Source of the DNA: Subdoligranulum variabile
Lineage (GTDB): Bacteria > Bacillota > Clostridia > Oscillospirales > Ruminococcaceae
Assembly: GCF_025152575.1 (NCBI RefSeq)
Contig: NZ_CP102293.1
Coordinates: 744,001 to 808,000 of the forward strand
Reading direction: 5' to 3'
Length of the DNA stretch: 64,000 nucleotides
Shown here: one piece after another, positions 15,536 to 25,390 of the stretch
Numbering within the stretch: the stretch's first letter is position 1
Layout of the letters: the number at the start of each line of letters is the position of its first letter
Program-made: the position numbers and the translations under genes
The notes under the pieces: generated by a model
Database searches by the model: none
Told to the model about the DNA's origin: nothing
What the model saw: the letters and a program-made list of their open reading frames with translations, nothing else

Positions 15536-17482
15536 TCAGCCATTATTTGCAAACTCCGTTTCCAGCTGATCCCACACGGCGCTGAAATTGTAGGGGAACT
15601 GGGCGTCTTCCTCTGCCAGCCAGCGGCGGTAGGTGTCCAGCTCCTCCACCGTAGGCGCCTTGATGCGGCGGTAGGCCGTGATCGTATACCCGTTGCCCAT
15701 ATCGAAGGTAGCCGCCACCTCGAAGGGCTGATACTTGTCCTGGTTTTCCAGGAAAGCACTGTTGATCTTCTCGGTATGGTTGTTGGGGTCAAAGGGGGTG
15801 CAGGTCAGCACCGCCTGCGCGGTGAACAGTTCCTTCGGGAACGCATCATTACCGGGATTCACCGCCCCGTAGGCGAGGATCGAACGGATACTCTCGTCCG
15901 GCAGGGCTGCCGCCCGGAAAACATCTGCGCTATACTTGCTGCCATGGCAGATCATATAGGCGGAATTGGTTCCGCTGCAGTTTTCCCGCAGCCAGTCGTT
16001 GACCGCTGCAATTCCTTCCATATCGTCGCGTATGTCGTCCACAAAGAAATAGAGTCCGCTGTAAACCTCCGTAGGAATATACCGCGGCGGCAGCAGTTGG
16101 CTGCAGGCCCCGAAGTTGAGCACGCACATGCCCCCCAGCACCGCAGCCGGTACGGCCCGCAGCGGCCAGGGGCGCAGATTGGCCACCGCCAGCGCGCAGA
16201 GGAAAAAGCCCAAAAGATAGAAGGGTGCCACCGCCAGCGACTGATGGTCGTCCATGTTCTGTACCCGGGTCACCAGCAGAATCGTGAGAACTGCACCAGC
16301 AATTGAAAGTACAGAAAGAAATTTTGTTCCTTTTTTATACAGTCCGTATAATACGCCAACCACCAGCACCGCCAGCAGAAAATACCCCAGATAGACCCGC
16401 TGGTTGTTCAGCTCCGAAAGGAAACCGCCGGTCTGATAAGTGGCATAGCGGTCGCTGTAGTCGGCACGGACAATGCGCCAGAACATGGGTGCCAGCGGCA
16501 GGCCGACACAGAGCACCGATACCACGGCAAACCGCACAAAGCGCAGCAAAGCTTGGCGGTTCCGGCCACGGAGAGCCTGCACCAACGCACGAACGCCATA
16601 AAACAGGAAAATCGTAACCACCGTGAACATATAGCTGCGGCGGGTCAGGATCAGAAGGCCGGTAAAGGTGGTCAGGCTGACCAGGCGGGCAGGCGCTGGA
16701 CGATCGAAGTCATACCCGGTGAGCAGGGCCATGAGCATGAAGGCGAAAGCCACGCCCAGCAGGTCAGGCATACCGCGGTAAAGGGCCACATGCATCAGCG
16801 GCATGAGCAGCACAAACGCCATGCCCAGCACTGTGAACAGCCGCGGGGCCCGGGGGGCCAGCTGACGGCGCAGGGCCATGAGGAACACCAGTGCGCTGAA
16901 ATACACCAGCGACGGAATCAGCAGGGCGCAAAGGATGGCAAAGGTATTGGCCGTCCGTGCCGTGAACATAAAGAAGGGTTCCAGCAGAATGTTGATGACA
17001 AAAGGCGCGTAGTCGTTGAACCAGGTCTTGTAGATCGTAGATCCCACGCCCATGAAGACGCCGTCTGCAAAATTGGATTCCAGACGGATCTGCAGATTAT
17101 AGTAGGTAGCATTGTCCCAGAGGTACAGGCTCTGGCGGCCCACCATGGCGTGCAGGTAGAAAGCCGCGCTGAGCAGGCAGCAAACCGCCAGCACAACGCC
17201 GTCGAAGCGGGTCAGGCGAGCCCCCACCGCATGCAGGGCGCGGCGGTAGAGGCAGAAGGTGCCCAGCACCGCCGTACAGCAGAGCAGGAGCAGCCAGAGA
17301 TCCACCGGATGACGGCCGCTGCCCAGGCTGTCCACCCACTGCAGCACCGGCAGAAACCGGGCCGCGGTACTGAAAAGAAATTTAACGGCAAAAACACACA
17401 GCAAAGCCAGAACGGCCCGCTCGGCGCGGGTCATTCTGGCAAAATACTGCTGTACTTTTGCGCGGGGCGAAAAGTTCGGCAA
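15536..17482 (-). CDS. Large polytopic membrane protein, GT-C-like, 648 aa
   Basis: About eleven helices in the first 430 residues, then a soluble extracellular domain of about 200 residues. The first outer loop contains SLYLWDNATYYNLQIRLES, with Asp and aromatic residues placed as in GT-C enzymes. The C-terminal part (DDIRDDMEGIAAVNDWLREN, MICHGSKYSADVF) resembles tails of other Bacillota glycosyltransferase-like membrane proteins. The start is TTG at 17482 with CGGGGGA upstream; ATG at MTRAERAV is an alternative. It follows pgsA by 18 nt. No family is certain. Confidence 0.72.
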   Translation of the reverse strand: MPNFSPRAKVQQYFARMTRAERAVLALLCVFAVKFLFSTAARFLPVLQWVDSLGSGRHPVDLWLLLLCCTAVLGTFCLYRRALHAVGARLTRFDGVVLAVCCLLSAAFYLHAMVGRQSLYLWDNATYYNLQIRLESNFADGVFMGVGSTIYKTWFNDYAPFVINILLEPFFMFTARTANTFAILCALLIPSLVYFSALVFLMALRRQLAPRAPRLFTVLGMAFVLLMPLMHVALYRGMPDLLGVAFAFMLMALLTGYDFDRPAPARLVSLTTFTGLLILTRRSYMFTVVTIFLFYGVRALVQALRGRNRQALLRFVRFAVVSVLCVGLPLAPMFWRIVRADYSDRYATYQTGGFLSELNNQRVYLGYFLLAVLVVGVLYGLYKKGTKFLSVLSIAGAVLTILLVTRVQNMDDHQSLAVAPFYLLGFFLCALAVANLRPWPLRAVPAAVLGGMCVLNFGACSQLLPPRYIPTEVYSGLYFFVDDIRDDMEGIAAVNDWLRENCSGTNSAYMICHGSKYSADVFRAAALPDESIRSILAYGAVNPGNDAFPKELFTAQAVLTCTPFDPNNHTEKINSAFLENQDKYQPFEVAATFDMGNGYTITAYRRIKAPTVEELDTYRRWLAEEDAQFPYNFSAVWDQLETEFANNG

Positions 17483-17500
17483 AGCAGTAGTCCCCCGTTT

Positions 17501-18076
17501 TTATTTGGCCTGCATGAAGCAGGCGCGGTTCTGCCACAGGTAGATGCCGCCGGAGATCACCGTGGCGGCAGCCACCAGCCAGCACAACACCTGGGTGATG
17601 AGACCCACGCCCATGACATCGGTGGGGCCGCCCAGCGCCGCGGCAAAGTAGTAGAACAGGATGGTCAGCATCTGAAGCACCGTCTTGACCTTGCCCCACA
17701 TGTTGGCAGCGATGACGGTGCCGGACTCAGCGGCGATCATCCGCACACCGGCCACAGCAAATTCCCGGAACAGAATCACGGCCAGCACCACCGGCGAGCA
17801 GATGCCGTCGGCCACCATGTAAATAAACGCAGCGGTGGTCAGGCATTTGTCGGCCAGGGGATCCATAAACTTGCCGAAATCAGTGACCAGATGGTATTTG
17901 CGGGCCAGGTAGCCGTCCAGAAAATCCGTGATGCTGGCCACTGCGAAGACGATGCCCGCCACCAGCATGAAAGTCTGATTGTAATCGGAGGTGCCATAGC
18001 GGCTGAATGCCGCGAACACCATAAATACCGGCACCAGGATCACACGCAGCATCGTCAGTTTATTGGGCAAATTCAT
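17501..18076 (-). CDS. pgsA: CDP-diacylglycerol--glycerol-3-phosphate 3-phosphatidyltransferase
   Basis: 191 residues with about five helices. The CDP-alcohol phosphotransferase motif is complete: DFLDGYLARKYHLVTDFG followed by KFMDPLADK (D-G-x2-A-R-x8-G-x3-D-x3-D). It makes phosphatidylglycerophosphate at the membrane, the first step to phosphatidylglycerol and cardiolipin. It lies 3 nt after rimO, a pair often linked in Bacillota together with recA, and precedes the large membrane protein. Confidence 0.96.
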   Translation of the reverse strand: MNLPNKLTMLRVILVPVFMVFAAFSRYGTSDYNQTFMLVAGIVFAVASITDFLDGYLARKYHLVTDFGKFMDPLADKCLTTAAFIYMVADGICSPVVLAVILFREFAVAGVRMIAAESGTVIAANMWGKVKTVLQMLTILFYYFAAALGGPTDVMGVGLITQVLCWLVAAATVISGGIYLWQNRACFMQAK

Positions 18077-18079
18077 GAC

Positions 18080-19420
18080 TCAGTCCTCCAGTTTTTCCTC
18101 CACATAGCCGTAGAGGTCGTAGGTATCGGCATCGGTGATGGTCACGTTGTAGAAGGCGCCGGTCTCCAGCAGAGTGTCGGCCGGAGTCAGCACATTGCCG
18201 TCGATCTCGGGGCAATCCGCCTTGGAACGCAGCAGATACATGCCGGTCTCATCGTCCACGCCATCGCAGATGCATTCCAGCGTCTGCCCCACCTTTTCCT
18301 TTTCCCGGTCGGCGCTGACTTCCGCCTGCAGTTCCATGATATGGTCAGCGCGGCGCTGCTTGGTTTCCTCGTCCAGCTGGCCATCCATTTTGGCAGCCAC
18401 GGTGTTTTCCTCCGCCGAGTAGGCAAAGCAGCCCAGCCGGTCAAACCGCATGGTCTTGACGAAGTCACAGAGTTCAGCGTACTGTTCCTCGGTCTCGCCG
18501 GGGAAGCCAGCGATCAGCGTAGTGCGCAGCGTGATACCGGGAATGGCCGCCCGCAGCCGGGCGATGGCGTCCTCAATATCGGCACGGCCGCCGCGGCGGT
18601 TCATTGCCTTGAGCACGGCATCGTCGCAGTGCTGGATGGGCAGATCCAGGTAGGGCACCACCTTGGTGTTGCGCACCATGGCGGCAATGAAAGCGTCGCT
18701 GATGCGCTCGGGATAGGCATACAGGATGCGGATCCAGCGGATGCCATCGATCTGCTGCAGACGGTCCAGCAGCTCACAGACGGCACCGGGCTTGCCCCAG
18801 TCCTCGCCGTAGGCGGTGGGATCCTGGGCCACGAGAATCAGTTCCCGTACCCCCTCCCCTGCCAGCCAGCGGGCTTCGGCGACGCAGTCCTCGATGGGAC
18901 GGCTGCGCAGCGGACCGCGGATCAGCGGAATGGCACAATAATGGCAGCGGTTGTTGCAGCCCTCGGCAATTTTCAGGTAGGCGTAGTGCCGCGGCGTGGA
19001 GATCACCCGGGCACCGCCCAGAGGCATGTCGCTCTTGGGGCCGTAGCTTTCTACCTGACCGGCCCCCGCCGCGCAGACCCGGGCCACAATGGCGGGGATC
19101 GCCGCGTTGGAACCGATACCGATGACAGCGTCCACCTCGGGGATTTCCTGCACGATCTGCTGCTTGTAGCGCTCCGCCAGGCAGCCCGTCACAATGACTT
19201 TCAGGTCAGGGTTCTGCTGCTTGTACTGGCAGGCCATGAGGATATTCTCGATGGCCTCCGCCTTGGCGGACTCGATGAAGCCGCAGGTGTTGACAATGAT
19301 GACATCGGCTTCTGCCGGATCGGCTACCGTGGTATGCCCTTCCTTGAGCAGAGCATGGCAAAAAACGTCGGCGTCCACCTGGTTTTTCGGGCAGCCGAGA
19401 GAAATGATGGCAATGTTCAT
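18080..19420 (-). CDS. rimO: Ribosomal protein S12 methylthiotransferase
   Basis: 446 residues. The N-terminal UPF0004 domain carries cluster cysteines in SLGCPKNQVD, VNTCGFIE and VTGCLAERY. The radical SAM CX3CX2C motif is CNNRCHYC. The C-terminal TRAM domain begins near VGQTLECICDG. The SLGCPKN start separates RimO from MiaB. It methylthiolates the conserved Asp of ribosomal protein uS12. It forms an operon with pgsA downstream; recX and recA lie upstream. Confidence 0.96.
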   Translation of the reverse strand: MNIAIISLGCPKNQVDADVFCHALLKEGHTTVADPAEADVIIVNTCGFIESAKAEAIENILMACQYKQQNPDLKVIVTGCLAERYKQQIVQEIPEVDAVIGIGSNAAIPAIVARVCAAGAGQVESYGPKSDMPLGGARVISTPRHYAYLKIAEGCNNRCHYCAIPLIRGPLRSRPIEDCVAEARWLAGEGVRELILVAQDPTAYGEDWGKPGAVCELLDRLQQIDGIRWIRILYAYPERISDAFIAAMVRNTKVVPYLDLPIQHCDDAVLKAMNRRGGRADIEDAIARLRAAIPGITLRTTLIAGFPGETEEQYAELCDFVKTMRFDRLGCFAYSAEENTVAAKMDGQLDEETKQRRADHIMELQAEVSADREKEKVGQTLECICDGVDDETGMYLLRSKADCPEIDGNVLTPADTLLETGAFYNVTITDADTYDLYGYVEEKLED

Positions 19421-19477
19421 AGGTACGTCCTTATGCGTATAGAGTCTGGTGTCTGCCGGAGGGCAGACGCGTTCGGG

Positions 19478-20098
19478 TCAGTCTTCGTCCTCCGCGAGCA
19501 CTTCGCGGATAATGGCGTGGGAAAACCCACGCCGGGCCAGCGCAGCCGCCACCTGGTCCCGCTTGCCGGCAGCCAGCTTGGCAGCATACTGCCGCTCCAC
19601 CAGCGCCCGGGCGGCGGTCAGCTCGGGATTCTCACCGTCCTCGTCCGTGTCGTACAGGGCCTCCACGGCGTCGGCGGCGGTGTCGCGGTCAATGCCTTTG
19701 GCCGCCAGATCCCGCAGGATCTCCCGCCGGGACTTGCGTTTGCGCAGCAGTTCGGCTGCCCGGCGCCGGGCAAAGCCCGCATCGTCCAGCAAGCCCAGTT
19801 CTCCCGCACGGGCCACCGCGTAGGCGGCACTGTGTTCATCGAATTTACGGCAGAGCTTCTGGTACAGTTCCCCCGCGGCATGGTCCCGCAGCGACAGATA
19901 ATCCATCGCCTTGTCCAACGCACGGCGGGTGTCGCTCTGCTTGCGCAGGTCCTCCACCTGCCAGGGTTCCAGGTCGTCTCCCTCGTGCAGGTTGGCCCGC
20001 GCGAAGGTATCCTCATCCAGGGAAAAGACGAACTCCCCGTCCAGAAAGAGGGCGAGCCGTCCTTTTTTTGTCTCCTTGATCTGGGTCAGCCGGGGCAT
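19478..20098 (-). CDS. recX: Recombination regulator RecX
   Basis: 206 residues rich in Arg, Leu and Glu, made of repeated three-helix RecX modules (for example RALDKAMDYLSLRDHAAGEL and DDAGFARRRAAELL). It binds RecA filaments and tunes recombinase activity. Its ATG overlaps the recA stop in a TAATG junction, the usual coupling of the pair. Confidence 0.95.
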   Translation of the reverse strand: MPRLTQIKETKKGRLALFLDGEFVFSLDEDTFARANLHEGDDLEPWQVEDLRKQSDTRRALDKAMDYLSLRDHAAGELYQKLCRKFDEHSAAYAVARAGELGLLDDAGFARRRAAELLRKRKSRREILRDLAAKGIDRDTAADAVEALYDTDEDGENPELTAARALVERQYAAKLAAGKRDQVAAALARRGFSHAIIREVLAEDED

Positions 20099-21276
20099 TA
20101 TTCGTCAACCATAATGTCGAGATCCACTTCGCTGCCGGTGGTCTTGGCAGCCGGGGCGGACGCAGCAGGTGCTTCGGCCGCCGTCACCGGCTTGACCAGC
20201 TCACTGGGATCCAGCGGCTTGACGGTGCCCTTCTTGCCGGCCGCCAGCAAACGGTCGGCATTGGCGCGGACGATCTTCTCGATCTCGTCGGAGACCTCGG
20301 GGTGCTCCTTCAGGAACTGCTTGGCGTTGTCGCGGCCCTGGCCCAGGCGCATCTCGCCGTAGTTGAACCAGGCGCCGCTCTTCTGGACGATGCCCAGCTT
20401 GACGCCCAGATCCAGGATCTCGCCGATCTTGGAGATGCCCTCGCCGAACATGATGTCGAACTCCGCCTCACGGAAGGGCGGTGCCACCTTGTTCTTGACG
20501 ATCTTGGCGCGGGTACGGTTGCCGATGAAGGCGCCGGTGGAATCCTTCAGGCCTTCAATGCGGCGCACATCGATCCGCACACTGGAATAGTACTTCAGCG
20601 CGCGGCCGCCGGTGGTGACTTCGGGGTTGCCATAGACAATACCCACCTTCTCACGCAGCTGGTTGATGAAGATACAGACGGTGTTGGTCTTGCCGATGAC
20701 GCCGGTAAGCTTGCGCAGCGCCTGGCTCATCAGACGGGCCTGCAGACCCACATGGCTGTCGCCCATCTCACCCTCGATTTCGGCCCGGGGCACCATGGCT
20801 GCCACAGAGTCCACGACCACAGCGTCGATGGCGCCGGAACGCACCAGCGCTTCGCAGATCTCCATGGCCTGCTCGCCGGTGTCGGGCTGGCTGACCAGCA
20901 GGCTGTCAATGTCCACGCCCAGTGCGCTGGCGTAAGCCGGGTCCAGGGCGTGCTCCACGTCGATGAAAGCCACTTCGCCGCCCATCTTCTGGGCTTCCGC
21001 CAGCACCTGGAGGGCCAGCGTCGTCTTACCGGAAGATTCCGGTCCATAGATCTCGATGATACGGCCGCGGGGCAGACCGCCAATGCCCAGGGCCAGGTCC
21101 AGGCCCAGGCTTCCGGTGGGGATCGCATCCACCTGCATGGTGACATTGGCGCCCAGCTTCATGACGGCGCCCTTGCCGAACTGCTTTTCGATCTGAGCCA
21201 GGGCGGTCTCCAGCGCGGCCTTCTTGTCGGTGGCCGGACCGCTGCTCTTAGGGGTTGTATCTTTTTTAGCTGCCAT
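20098..21276 (-). CDS. recA: Recombinase A
   Basis: 392 residues. Walker A is GPESSGKTT, the MAW motif region is intact ([20 protein letters not shown]), and the DNA-binding loops include [12 protein letters not shown]. The C-terminal tail after residue 330 is Ala/Pro rich and ends acidic (DLDIMVDE). It forms the ATP-dependent strand-exchange filament and triggers LexA cleavage. AAAGGAG lies upstream of the ATG and a good promoter is at 21331-21359. I looked for a LexA box near the promoter and found no convincing palindrome. Confidence 0.98.
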   Translation of the reverse strand: MAAKKDTTPKSSGPATDKKAALETALAQIEKQFGKGAVMKLGANVTMQVDAIPTGSLGLDLALGIGGLPRGRIIEIYGPESSGKTTLALQVLAEAQKMGGEVAFIDVEHALDPAYASALGVDIDSLLVSQPDTGEQAMEICEALVRSGAIDAVVVDSVAAMVPRAEIEGEMGDSHVGLQARLMSQALRKLTGVIGKTNTVCIFINQLREKVGIVYGNPEVTTGGRALKYYSSVRIDVRRIEGLKDSTGAFIGNRTRAKIVKNKVAPPFREAEFDIMFGEGISKIGEILDLGVKLGIVQKSGAWFNYGEMRLGQGRDNAKQFLKEHPEVSDEIEKIVRANADRLLAAGKKGTVKPLDPSELVKPVTAAEAPAASAPAAKTTGSEVDLDIMVDE

Positions 21277-21330
21277 CTTGCGTTTCTCCTTTATCTGTTA
21301 CAATCGCTCTTATCCTTTGCGTTTGGGTCT

Positions 21331-21359
21331 ATTATATACGATTCGCGCAAAAATTACAA
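21331..21359 (-). promoter_or_regulatory. Promoter of recA-recX
   Basis: Minus strand TTGTAA (21359-21354), 17-nt spacer, TATAAT (21336-21331). Confidence 0.78.
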
Positions 21360-21397
21360 CCTTATGTTGTGTGTTAATTATCCTATAGACGGGACTT

Positions 21398-22228
21398 TCA
21401 GCCATCTTTTTCCGGTTTCTGCAGTACCACGACCCGGTCGTTGCCGCCGTAATCTTTCCGGCAGCGTCCGTTCTGCCAGCCGTACTGCCCGCCCAGCGCC
21501 AGCACCTGGGCGGCCTGGGCGCAGCCGATCTCCAGGACCAGCCAGCCGCCGGGACGCAAAGCCGCCTTGTACCGGGCACAGAGCAGCCGGTAAAAATCCA
21601 GGCCGTCGGTGCCGCCATCCAGCGCCATGGCCGGTTCATGGGAGGTCTCCGGCATCAGCGCCCGCATCTCCCCTGCCGTCAGATAGGGCGGGTTGGAGAG
21701 GATCAGGTCCACGCTCTCCGGGGCCAGGGTGCGATACCAGCTGAATACATCCGCCCGGACCGTCTCCACCCCGGTATCCATGGTATTGGCCTGCAGATAT
21801 GGCCAGGCATCCCCGCTTTTTTCCACGCAGGTGACCCGGGCATCAGGATAGGCCCGGGCAACGCCCAAGCCCAGACAGCCGGTACCGGCACAGAGGTCCA
21901 GCACGGTCGGATGCGGGACATTCCGAAGCAGCTCGATGGCCGTTTCACAGACCACTTCGCTGTCCGCCCGGGGACAAAGGACTCCGGGGCCCACCTTGAG
22001 GGTGAAATCCAGAAAATCCCACTCTCCCAAGAGATACTGCAGCGGTTCCCGCGCGGCACGCCGTGTGGCCAGCACATCCAGACGGGCGGCCTCGGCGTCG
22101 GTGGGACCATCGTCCAGGCGGGGGTCCCGCCGGGTGACAAAACGGTAGAGCTGGGCCGCATCGAACCGGGCGTCGGGCACACCGGCGGCCTGCAGCCGGG
22201 CACAGAGGGACTGAAATGCAGCGTTCAC
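21398..22228 (-). CDS. prmC: Peptide chain release factor N5-glutamine methyltransferase
   Basis: 276 residues. The SAM motif is VLDLCAGTGCLGLGVA and the substrate motif is LILSNPPYL. The helical N-terminal domain contains the family's PLQYLLGEWDF. It methylates the GGQ glutamine of RF1 and RF2. The ATG overlaps the DUF1385 gene stop by 4 bases. The PrmC-DUF1385 pairing is common in Clostridia. Confidence 0.95.
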   Translation of the reverse strand: MNAAFQSLCARLQAAGVPDARFDAAQLYRFVTRRDPRLDDGPTDAEAARLDVLATRRAAREPLQYLLGEWDFLDFTLKVGPGVLCPRADSEVVCETAIELLRNVPHPTVLDLCAGTGCLGLGVARAYPDARVTCVEKSGDAWPYLQANTMDTGVETVRADVFSWYRTLAPESVDLILSNPPYLTAGEMRALMPETSHEPAMALDGGTDGLDFYRLLCARYKAALRPGGWLVLEIGCAQAAQVLALGGQYGWQNGRCRKDYGGNDRVVVLQKPEKDG

Positions 22229-23151
22229 CAGCGACCATCCTCCCGGTTTTCCGGCAGAACGGGGGTGACAGCGGCGATGGCGACCTCGATCATGGAGTCA
22301 TCCGGTTCAAAAGTCGTCAGCCGCTGCATCCAAAGCCCCGGCTGGGAAACAATGTGGGACAGCAGGCTGTCCGACCGTCCGGCCCACTTGAGCACCTCAT
22401 AGGAGATGCCCACCAGCAGCGGGAACATGCACAGCTTGTACACGATGCGCAGGCCAGTGCTGGTCCAGGGCAGTACCGCGTAGAGGAAGATGCTGATGAT
22501 AATGACCAGGATCATGAAGCTGGTACCACAGCGGGGGTGGAAGCGGCTCTGCTTGCGGATATTTTCCACCGTCAGCGGCAGCCCCGCCTCATAGCAGGCG
22601 ATGGTTTTATGCTCGGCACCGTGATATTCAAAGACGCGGTGCATCTCCTTGTAGCGGGTGCACAGGAACATGTAGACCAGGAAGATGGCCATCTTGAGCA
22701 CCCCCTCCAGGATGACCCGCGGCCAGCGCCCCATGGGGACGACCTGGCTGATCACTCCCGTGAGGAAGGTAGGCAGAAAGGTGAACAGGAAGAGGGCCAG
22801 CGCCACGCCGGCCACCACCGCCACCCCCATGAGAACGTTCTGCACAGCCGGGCCCATATGATCCTCCAGCCATTTGTCGAACTTGGATTCAGCGGGTTCG
22901 GTCTCCCCCTCCATGGCGATATCGGCGGCGCGCATGAGATACTGGTACCCCTTGTAGAGGTTTTCCACCATATTGCAGACGCCGCGTACCAGCGGCACCT
23001 TATTGTACCAGTGGGTATGCACCGTGTCGTAGCTCAGGTCGATGGTCCCGTCGGGACGGCGTACCGCGCAGCAGATTTTTTCGGGGCCGCGCATCATGAT
23101 GCCTTCCATCAGGGCCTGGCCGCCGACGGAGGTGCGGAATTCCTTGGGCAT
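22225..23151 (-). CDS. DUF1385 family membrane protein
   Basis: 308 residues. It starts SVGGQALMEGIMMRGPEK, the signature of DUF1385, followed by four or so membrane helices and the conserved FEYHGAEHKTIACYEAG. The His/Glu/Cys cluster in that motif suggests metal binding. The biochemical function is unknown. It sits between a histidine kinase gene and prmC with short spacing or overlap, in a probable five-gene operon starting at 26692. Confidence 0.92.
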   Translation of the reverse strand: MPKEFRTSVGGQALMEGIMMRGPEKICCAVRRPDGTIDLSYDTVHTHWYNKVPLVRGVCNMVENLYKGYQYLMRAADIAMEGETEPAESKFDKWLEDHMGPAVQNVLMGVAVVAGVALALFLFTFLPTFLTGVISQVVPMGRWPRVILEGVLKMAIFLVYMFLCTRYKEMHRVFEYHGAEHKTIACYEAGLPLTVENIRKQSRFHPRCGTSFMILVIIISIFLYAVLPWTSTGLRIVYKLCMFPLLVGISYEVLKWAGRSDSLLSHIVSQPGLWMQRLTTFEPDDSMIEVAIAAVTPVLPENREDGRW

Positions 23152-23173
23152 AATGTCTCCTTTTGGCTGCGGA

Positions 23174-24622
23174 TCAGATGGTCTCGTGCAGGTGTTCCTG
23201 CCCCGGATGGTAGACCGGCAGCGTGATGCTGACCGTCGTTCCCTGGCCCAGAGCGGAGGCGATCTCCACCTTGCCGCCCAGGGCCTGGACGATCTCGTCC
23301 ACCACCGCCAGACCGATGCCCGATCCGCGCACCGAGTTTTTGGCTTTGAAGAATTTTTGTTTGACCTTGTCCAGATCCTCCGGGGCGATACCCCGGCCCT
23401 GGTCCCGCACCGCCGCCGTTACGGTTTCGGGCGTGCGGGTGATGGTCAGGAAGATGGTGCCGCCGGGGTCGGAGTATTTGATGGCATTGTCGAAGATGTT
23501 CACAAAGACCTGCCGCAGCCGCGCCGGATCCGCCCAGACCGGGTAGGGTTCGGGCGGTTCCTCGTAGACAAAGTGCAGTCCCTCCTGCCGGATGCGGGCC
23601 TCCACAAACAGCGCCGCGTCGGTGGCCTCCGCCACCAGGTCCAGCACCTCGCAGTGGAGCTGGATGCCGTTCTGCAGCCGCGAGAAATCCAGCAGTTCCT
23701 CCACCATGGTATACAGCCGGTCGGTCTCGGTACCGATGATGGCAAGGCCCCGGCGATAGTTTTCATTGGTGGGATCATCGATGTTCTTGATGGTTTCCAC
23801 CCAGCCCTTGATGGAGGTCAGCGGCGTGCGCAGCTCATGGCTCACCGAGGAGATAAACTCGTTTTTCAGCCGGTCGGTCTCGGCCAGGTCCTCCGCCATC
23901 TGGTTGATAGTGCCGCACAGGCGGCCGATCTCATCGTTGTATTTGGTGTCCGGCAGCCGGGCCTGAAGATCGCCCCGGGCAATGCGGGTGGCTGTAGCCT
24001 CCACTTCGCCCAGCGGGCGCACGATGGAACGCACAAAAAACAGCCCGCTCCAGAGCATGAGCAGGAACGCCAGCACGCCAATGCCTGCCGACAGCGCCAC
24101 ATACTGTCCCCATTGCCGGTCCACCAGGGTCAGGCTGGTGACCATCCGCATGGCGGCGATGTTGCCCGCCGCGTAGGGCACCAGCGAGGTCACCGCCATG
24201 ACCCGCTCCCCCTGGGGCGTGGTGAAGATGGCATGTCCCATGCCACTGGCCGAGGTAAGGGCCTGGGCAAAATCGGTGCCGTCCGTCAGATCCCGGGTCA
24301 TGGTGCCGCTGCTGGTGGTCAGGATGACGCCCTGGGCGTCCAGCAGCATGAATTCAAACTTGTCCTTTTCGTCAAACTGTTCCACCGTGCGCCGCAGTGC
24401 CTGACCCCGGCTTTCGGCGGTTTCCAGGCTATCCCCCGCCGTGCCGGTGGCCTGCAGGCGGCCCGCAATGGTGGAGAACCGGTTTTCGATGGCATGCTGT
24501 ACACCGCCATACAGTTCCCGATAACTGTTGTAGAGGAAGATTGCTTCGGCCGCGAACAGCACCAGCACCATAATGAGCAGGCTGCCCTTGATCCAGCGCT
24601 GGATGATGCTGGTCTTTGCCAT
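23174..24622 (-). CDS. Sensor histidine kinase (HAMP, HisKA, HATPase)
   Basis: 482 residues. TM1 is near 11-32, an extracellular sensor spans about 33-172, TM2 is near 173-197, and HAMP runs to about 250. The phosphoacceptor is His262 in SSVSHELRTPLTS. The ATPase has the N box (VNIFDNAIKYS), DQGRGIAPED and GSGIGLAVVDEIV. It pairs with the response regulator 50 nt upstream. The lipoprotein before the regulator may belong to the same sensing system. Start 24622 has GGGGAAAGGG upstream. The signal is not predictable. Confidence 0.93.
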   Translation of the reverse strand: MAKTSIIQRWIKGSLLIMVLVLFAAEAIFLYNSYRELYGGVQHAIENRFSTIAGRLQATGTAGDSLETAESRGQALRRTVEQFDEKDKFEFMLLDAQGVILTTSSGTMTRDLTDGTDFAQALTSASGMGHAIFTTPQGERVMAVTSLVPYAAGNIAAMRMVTSLTLVDRQWGQYVALSAGIGVLAFLLMLWSGLFFVRSIVRPLGEVEATATRIARGDLQARLPDTKYNDEIGRLCGTINQMAEDLAETDRLKNEFISSVSHELRTPLTSIKGWVETIKNIDDPTNENYRRGLAIIGTETDRLYTMVEELLDFSRLQNGIQLHCEVLDLVAEATDAALFVEARIRQEGLHFVYEEPPEPYPVWADPARLRQVFVNIFDNAIKYSDPGGTIFLTITRTPETVTAAVRDQGRGIAPEDLDKVKQKFFKAKNSVRGSGIGLAVVDEIVQALGGKVEIASALGQGTTVSITLPVYHPGQEHLHETI

Positions 24623-24672
24623 CGCCCTTTCCCCTTTCCGGCACCGCGGTGCCCCTTGTGATGTGCCGACGC

Positions 24673-25374
24673 TCAGGCGTTCCAGCGGTAGCCGTAGCCC
24701 CATACGGTGAGAATGTGCTGCGGATTGCTGGGTTCATCCTCGATCTTCATCCGCAGGCGGCGGATGTTGACGTCCACGATCTTGACGTCGCCGAAGTAGT
24801 TTTCACCCCAGACACCCTCCAGGATCTTTTCCCGCACCAGGGCGGTGGCCGGGTTGCGGAAGAACAATTCCATGATCTGGAACTCCACCTGGGTCAGGTC
24901 GATGGGTTTGCCGGCCTTGTAGAGCACCCGGCTCTTCTCGTCCAGCACAAAGGGACCACTGACCAGCTGTTCGGGTTCCTCCGCCGCCTTGGGAGAGGAG
25001 GAGCCACGCTTGATGCGGCGGGTCAGTGCCTCCAGCCGCGCCACCAGTTCCGACACCGAGAAGGGTTTGGTGATATAGTCGTCGGCGCCGATGGAAAGGC
25101 CGCGGATCTTGTCGCTCTCCTGTCCCTTGGCCGACACGATGATGATGCCGATGTCGTTGTCGTCGCGGCGGATGGTCTCACAGAGGCTCAATCCGTCCAT
25201 GCCGGGCAGCATGATGTCCAGCAGCGCCGCATCGCAGGGCTCGCTCTTGTGCATCAGTTCCAGCGCCCGCTCGGCACTGGGCGCTTCCAGCACTTCCCAG
25301 CCCGCCATCTTGAGGTTCAGGGCCACCATCTCCCGGATGCTGGCCTCGTCTTCCACGACCAAAACTCGTTTCAT
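24673..25374 (-). CDS. OmpR-family response regulator
   Basis: 233 residues. The receiver domain has acidic residues E8/D9, phosphoacceptor D53 in LLDIMLPGMDG, and K in ITKPFSVSEL. The winged-helix effector domain occupies about 135-233 and ends DVNIRRLRMKIEDE...GYGYRWNA. It is a DNA-binding transcription factor activated by the downstream kinase. Start 25374 has GGGAG upstream; the longer frame to 25434 runs into the lipoprotein gene. Confidence 0.95.
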   Translation of the reverse strand: MKRVLVVEDEASIREMVALNLKMAGWEVLEAPSAERALELMHKSEPCDAALLDIMLPGMDGLSLCETIRRDDNDIGIIIVSAKGQESDKIRGLSIGADDYITKPFSVSELVARLEALTRRIKRGSSSPKAAEEPEQLVSGPFVLDEKSRVLYKAGKPIDLTQVEFQIMELFFRNPATALVREKILEGVWGENYFGDVKIVDVNIRRLRMKIEDEPSNPQHILTVWGYGYRWNA

Positions 25375-25390
25375 ACTGCGCTCCCTTTCC

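Noticed and set aside
16553..20362. 1269-codon open frame on the plus strand
   Set aside because: It lies opposite a membrane-protein gene, pgsA, rimO and recX, all clear families. Its composition (Gln, His, Gly rich) is that of an antisense shadow in GC-rich DNA.
21277..21397. LexA box upstream of recA
   Set aside because: The sequence near the -10 contains a CGAAT half-site but no matching second half, so no operator is called.
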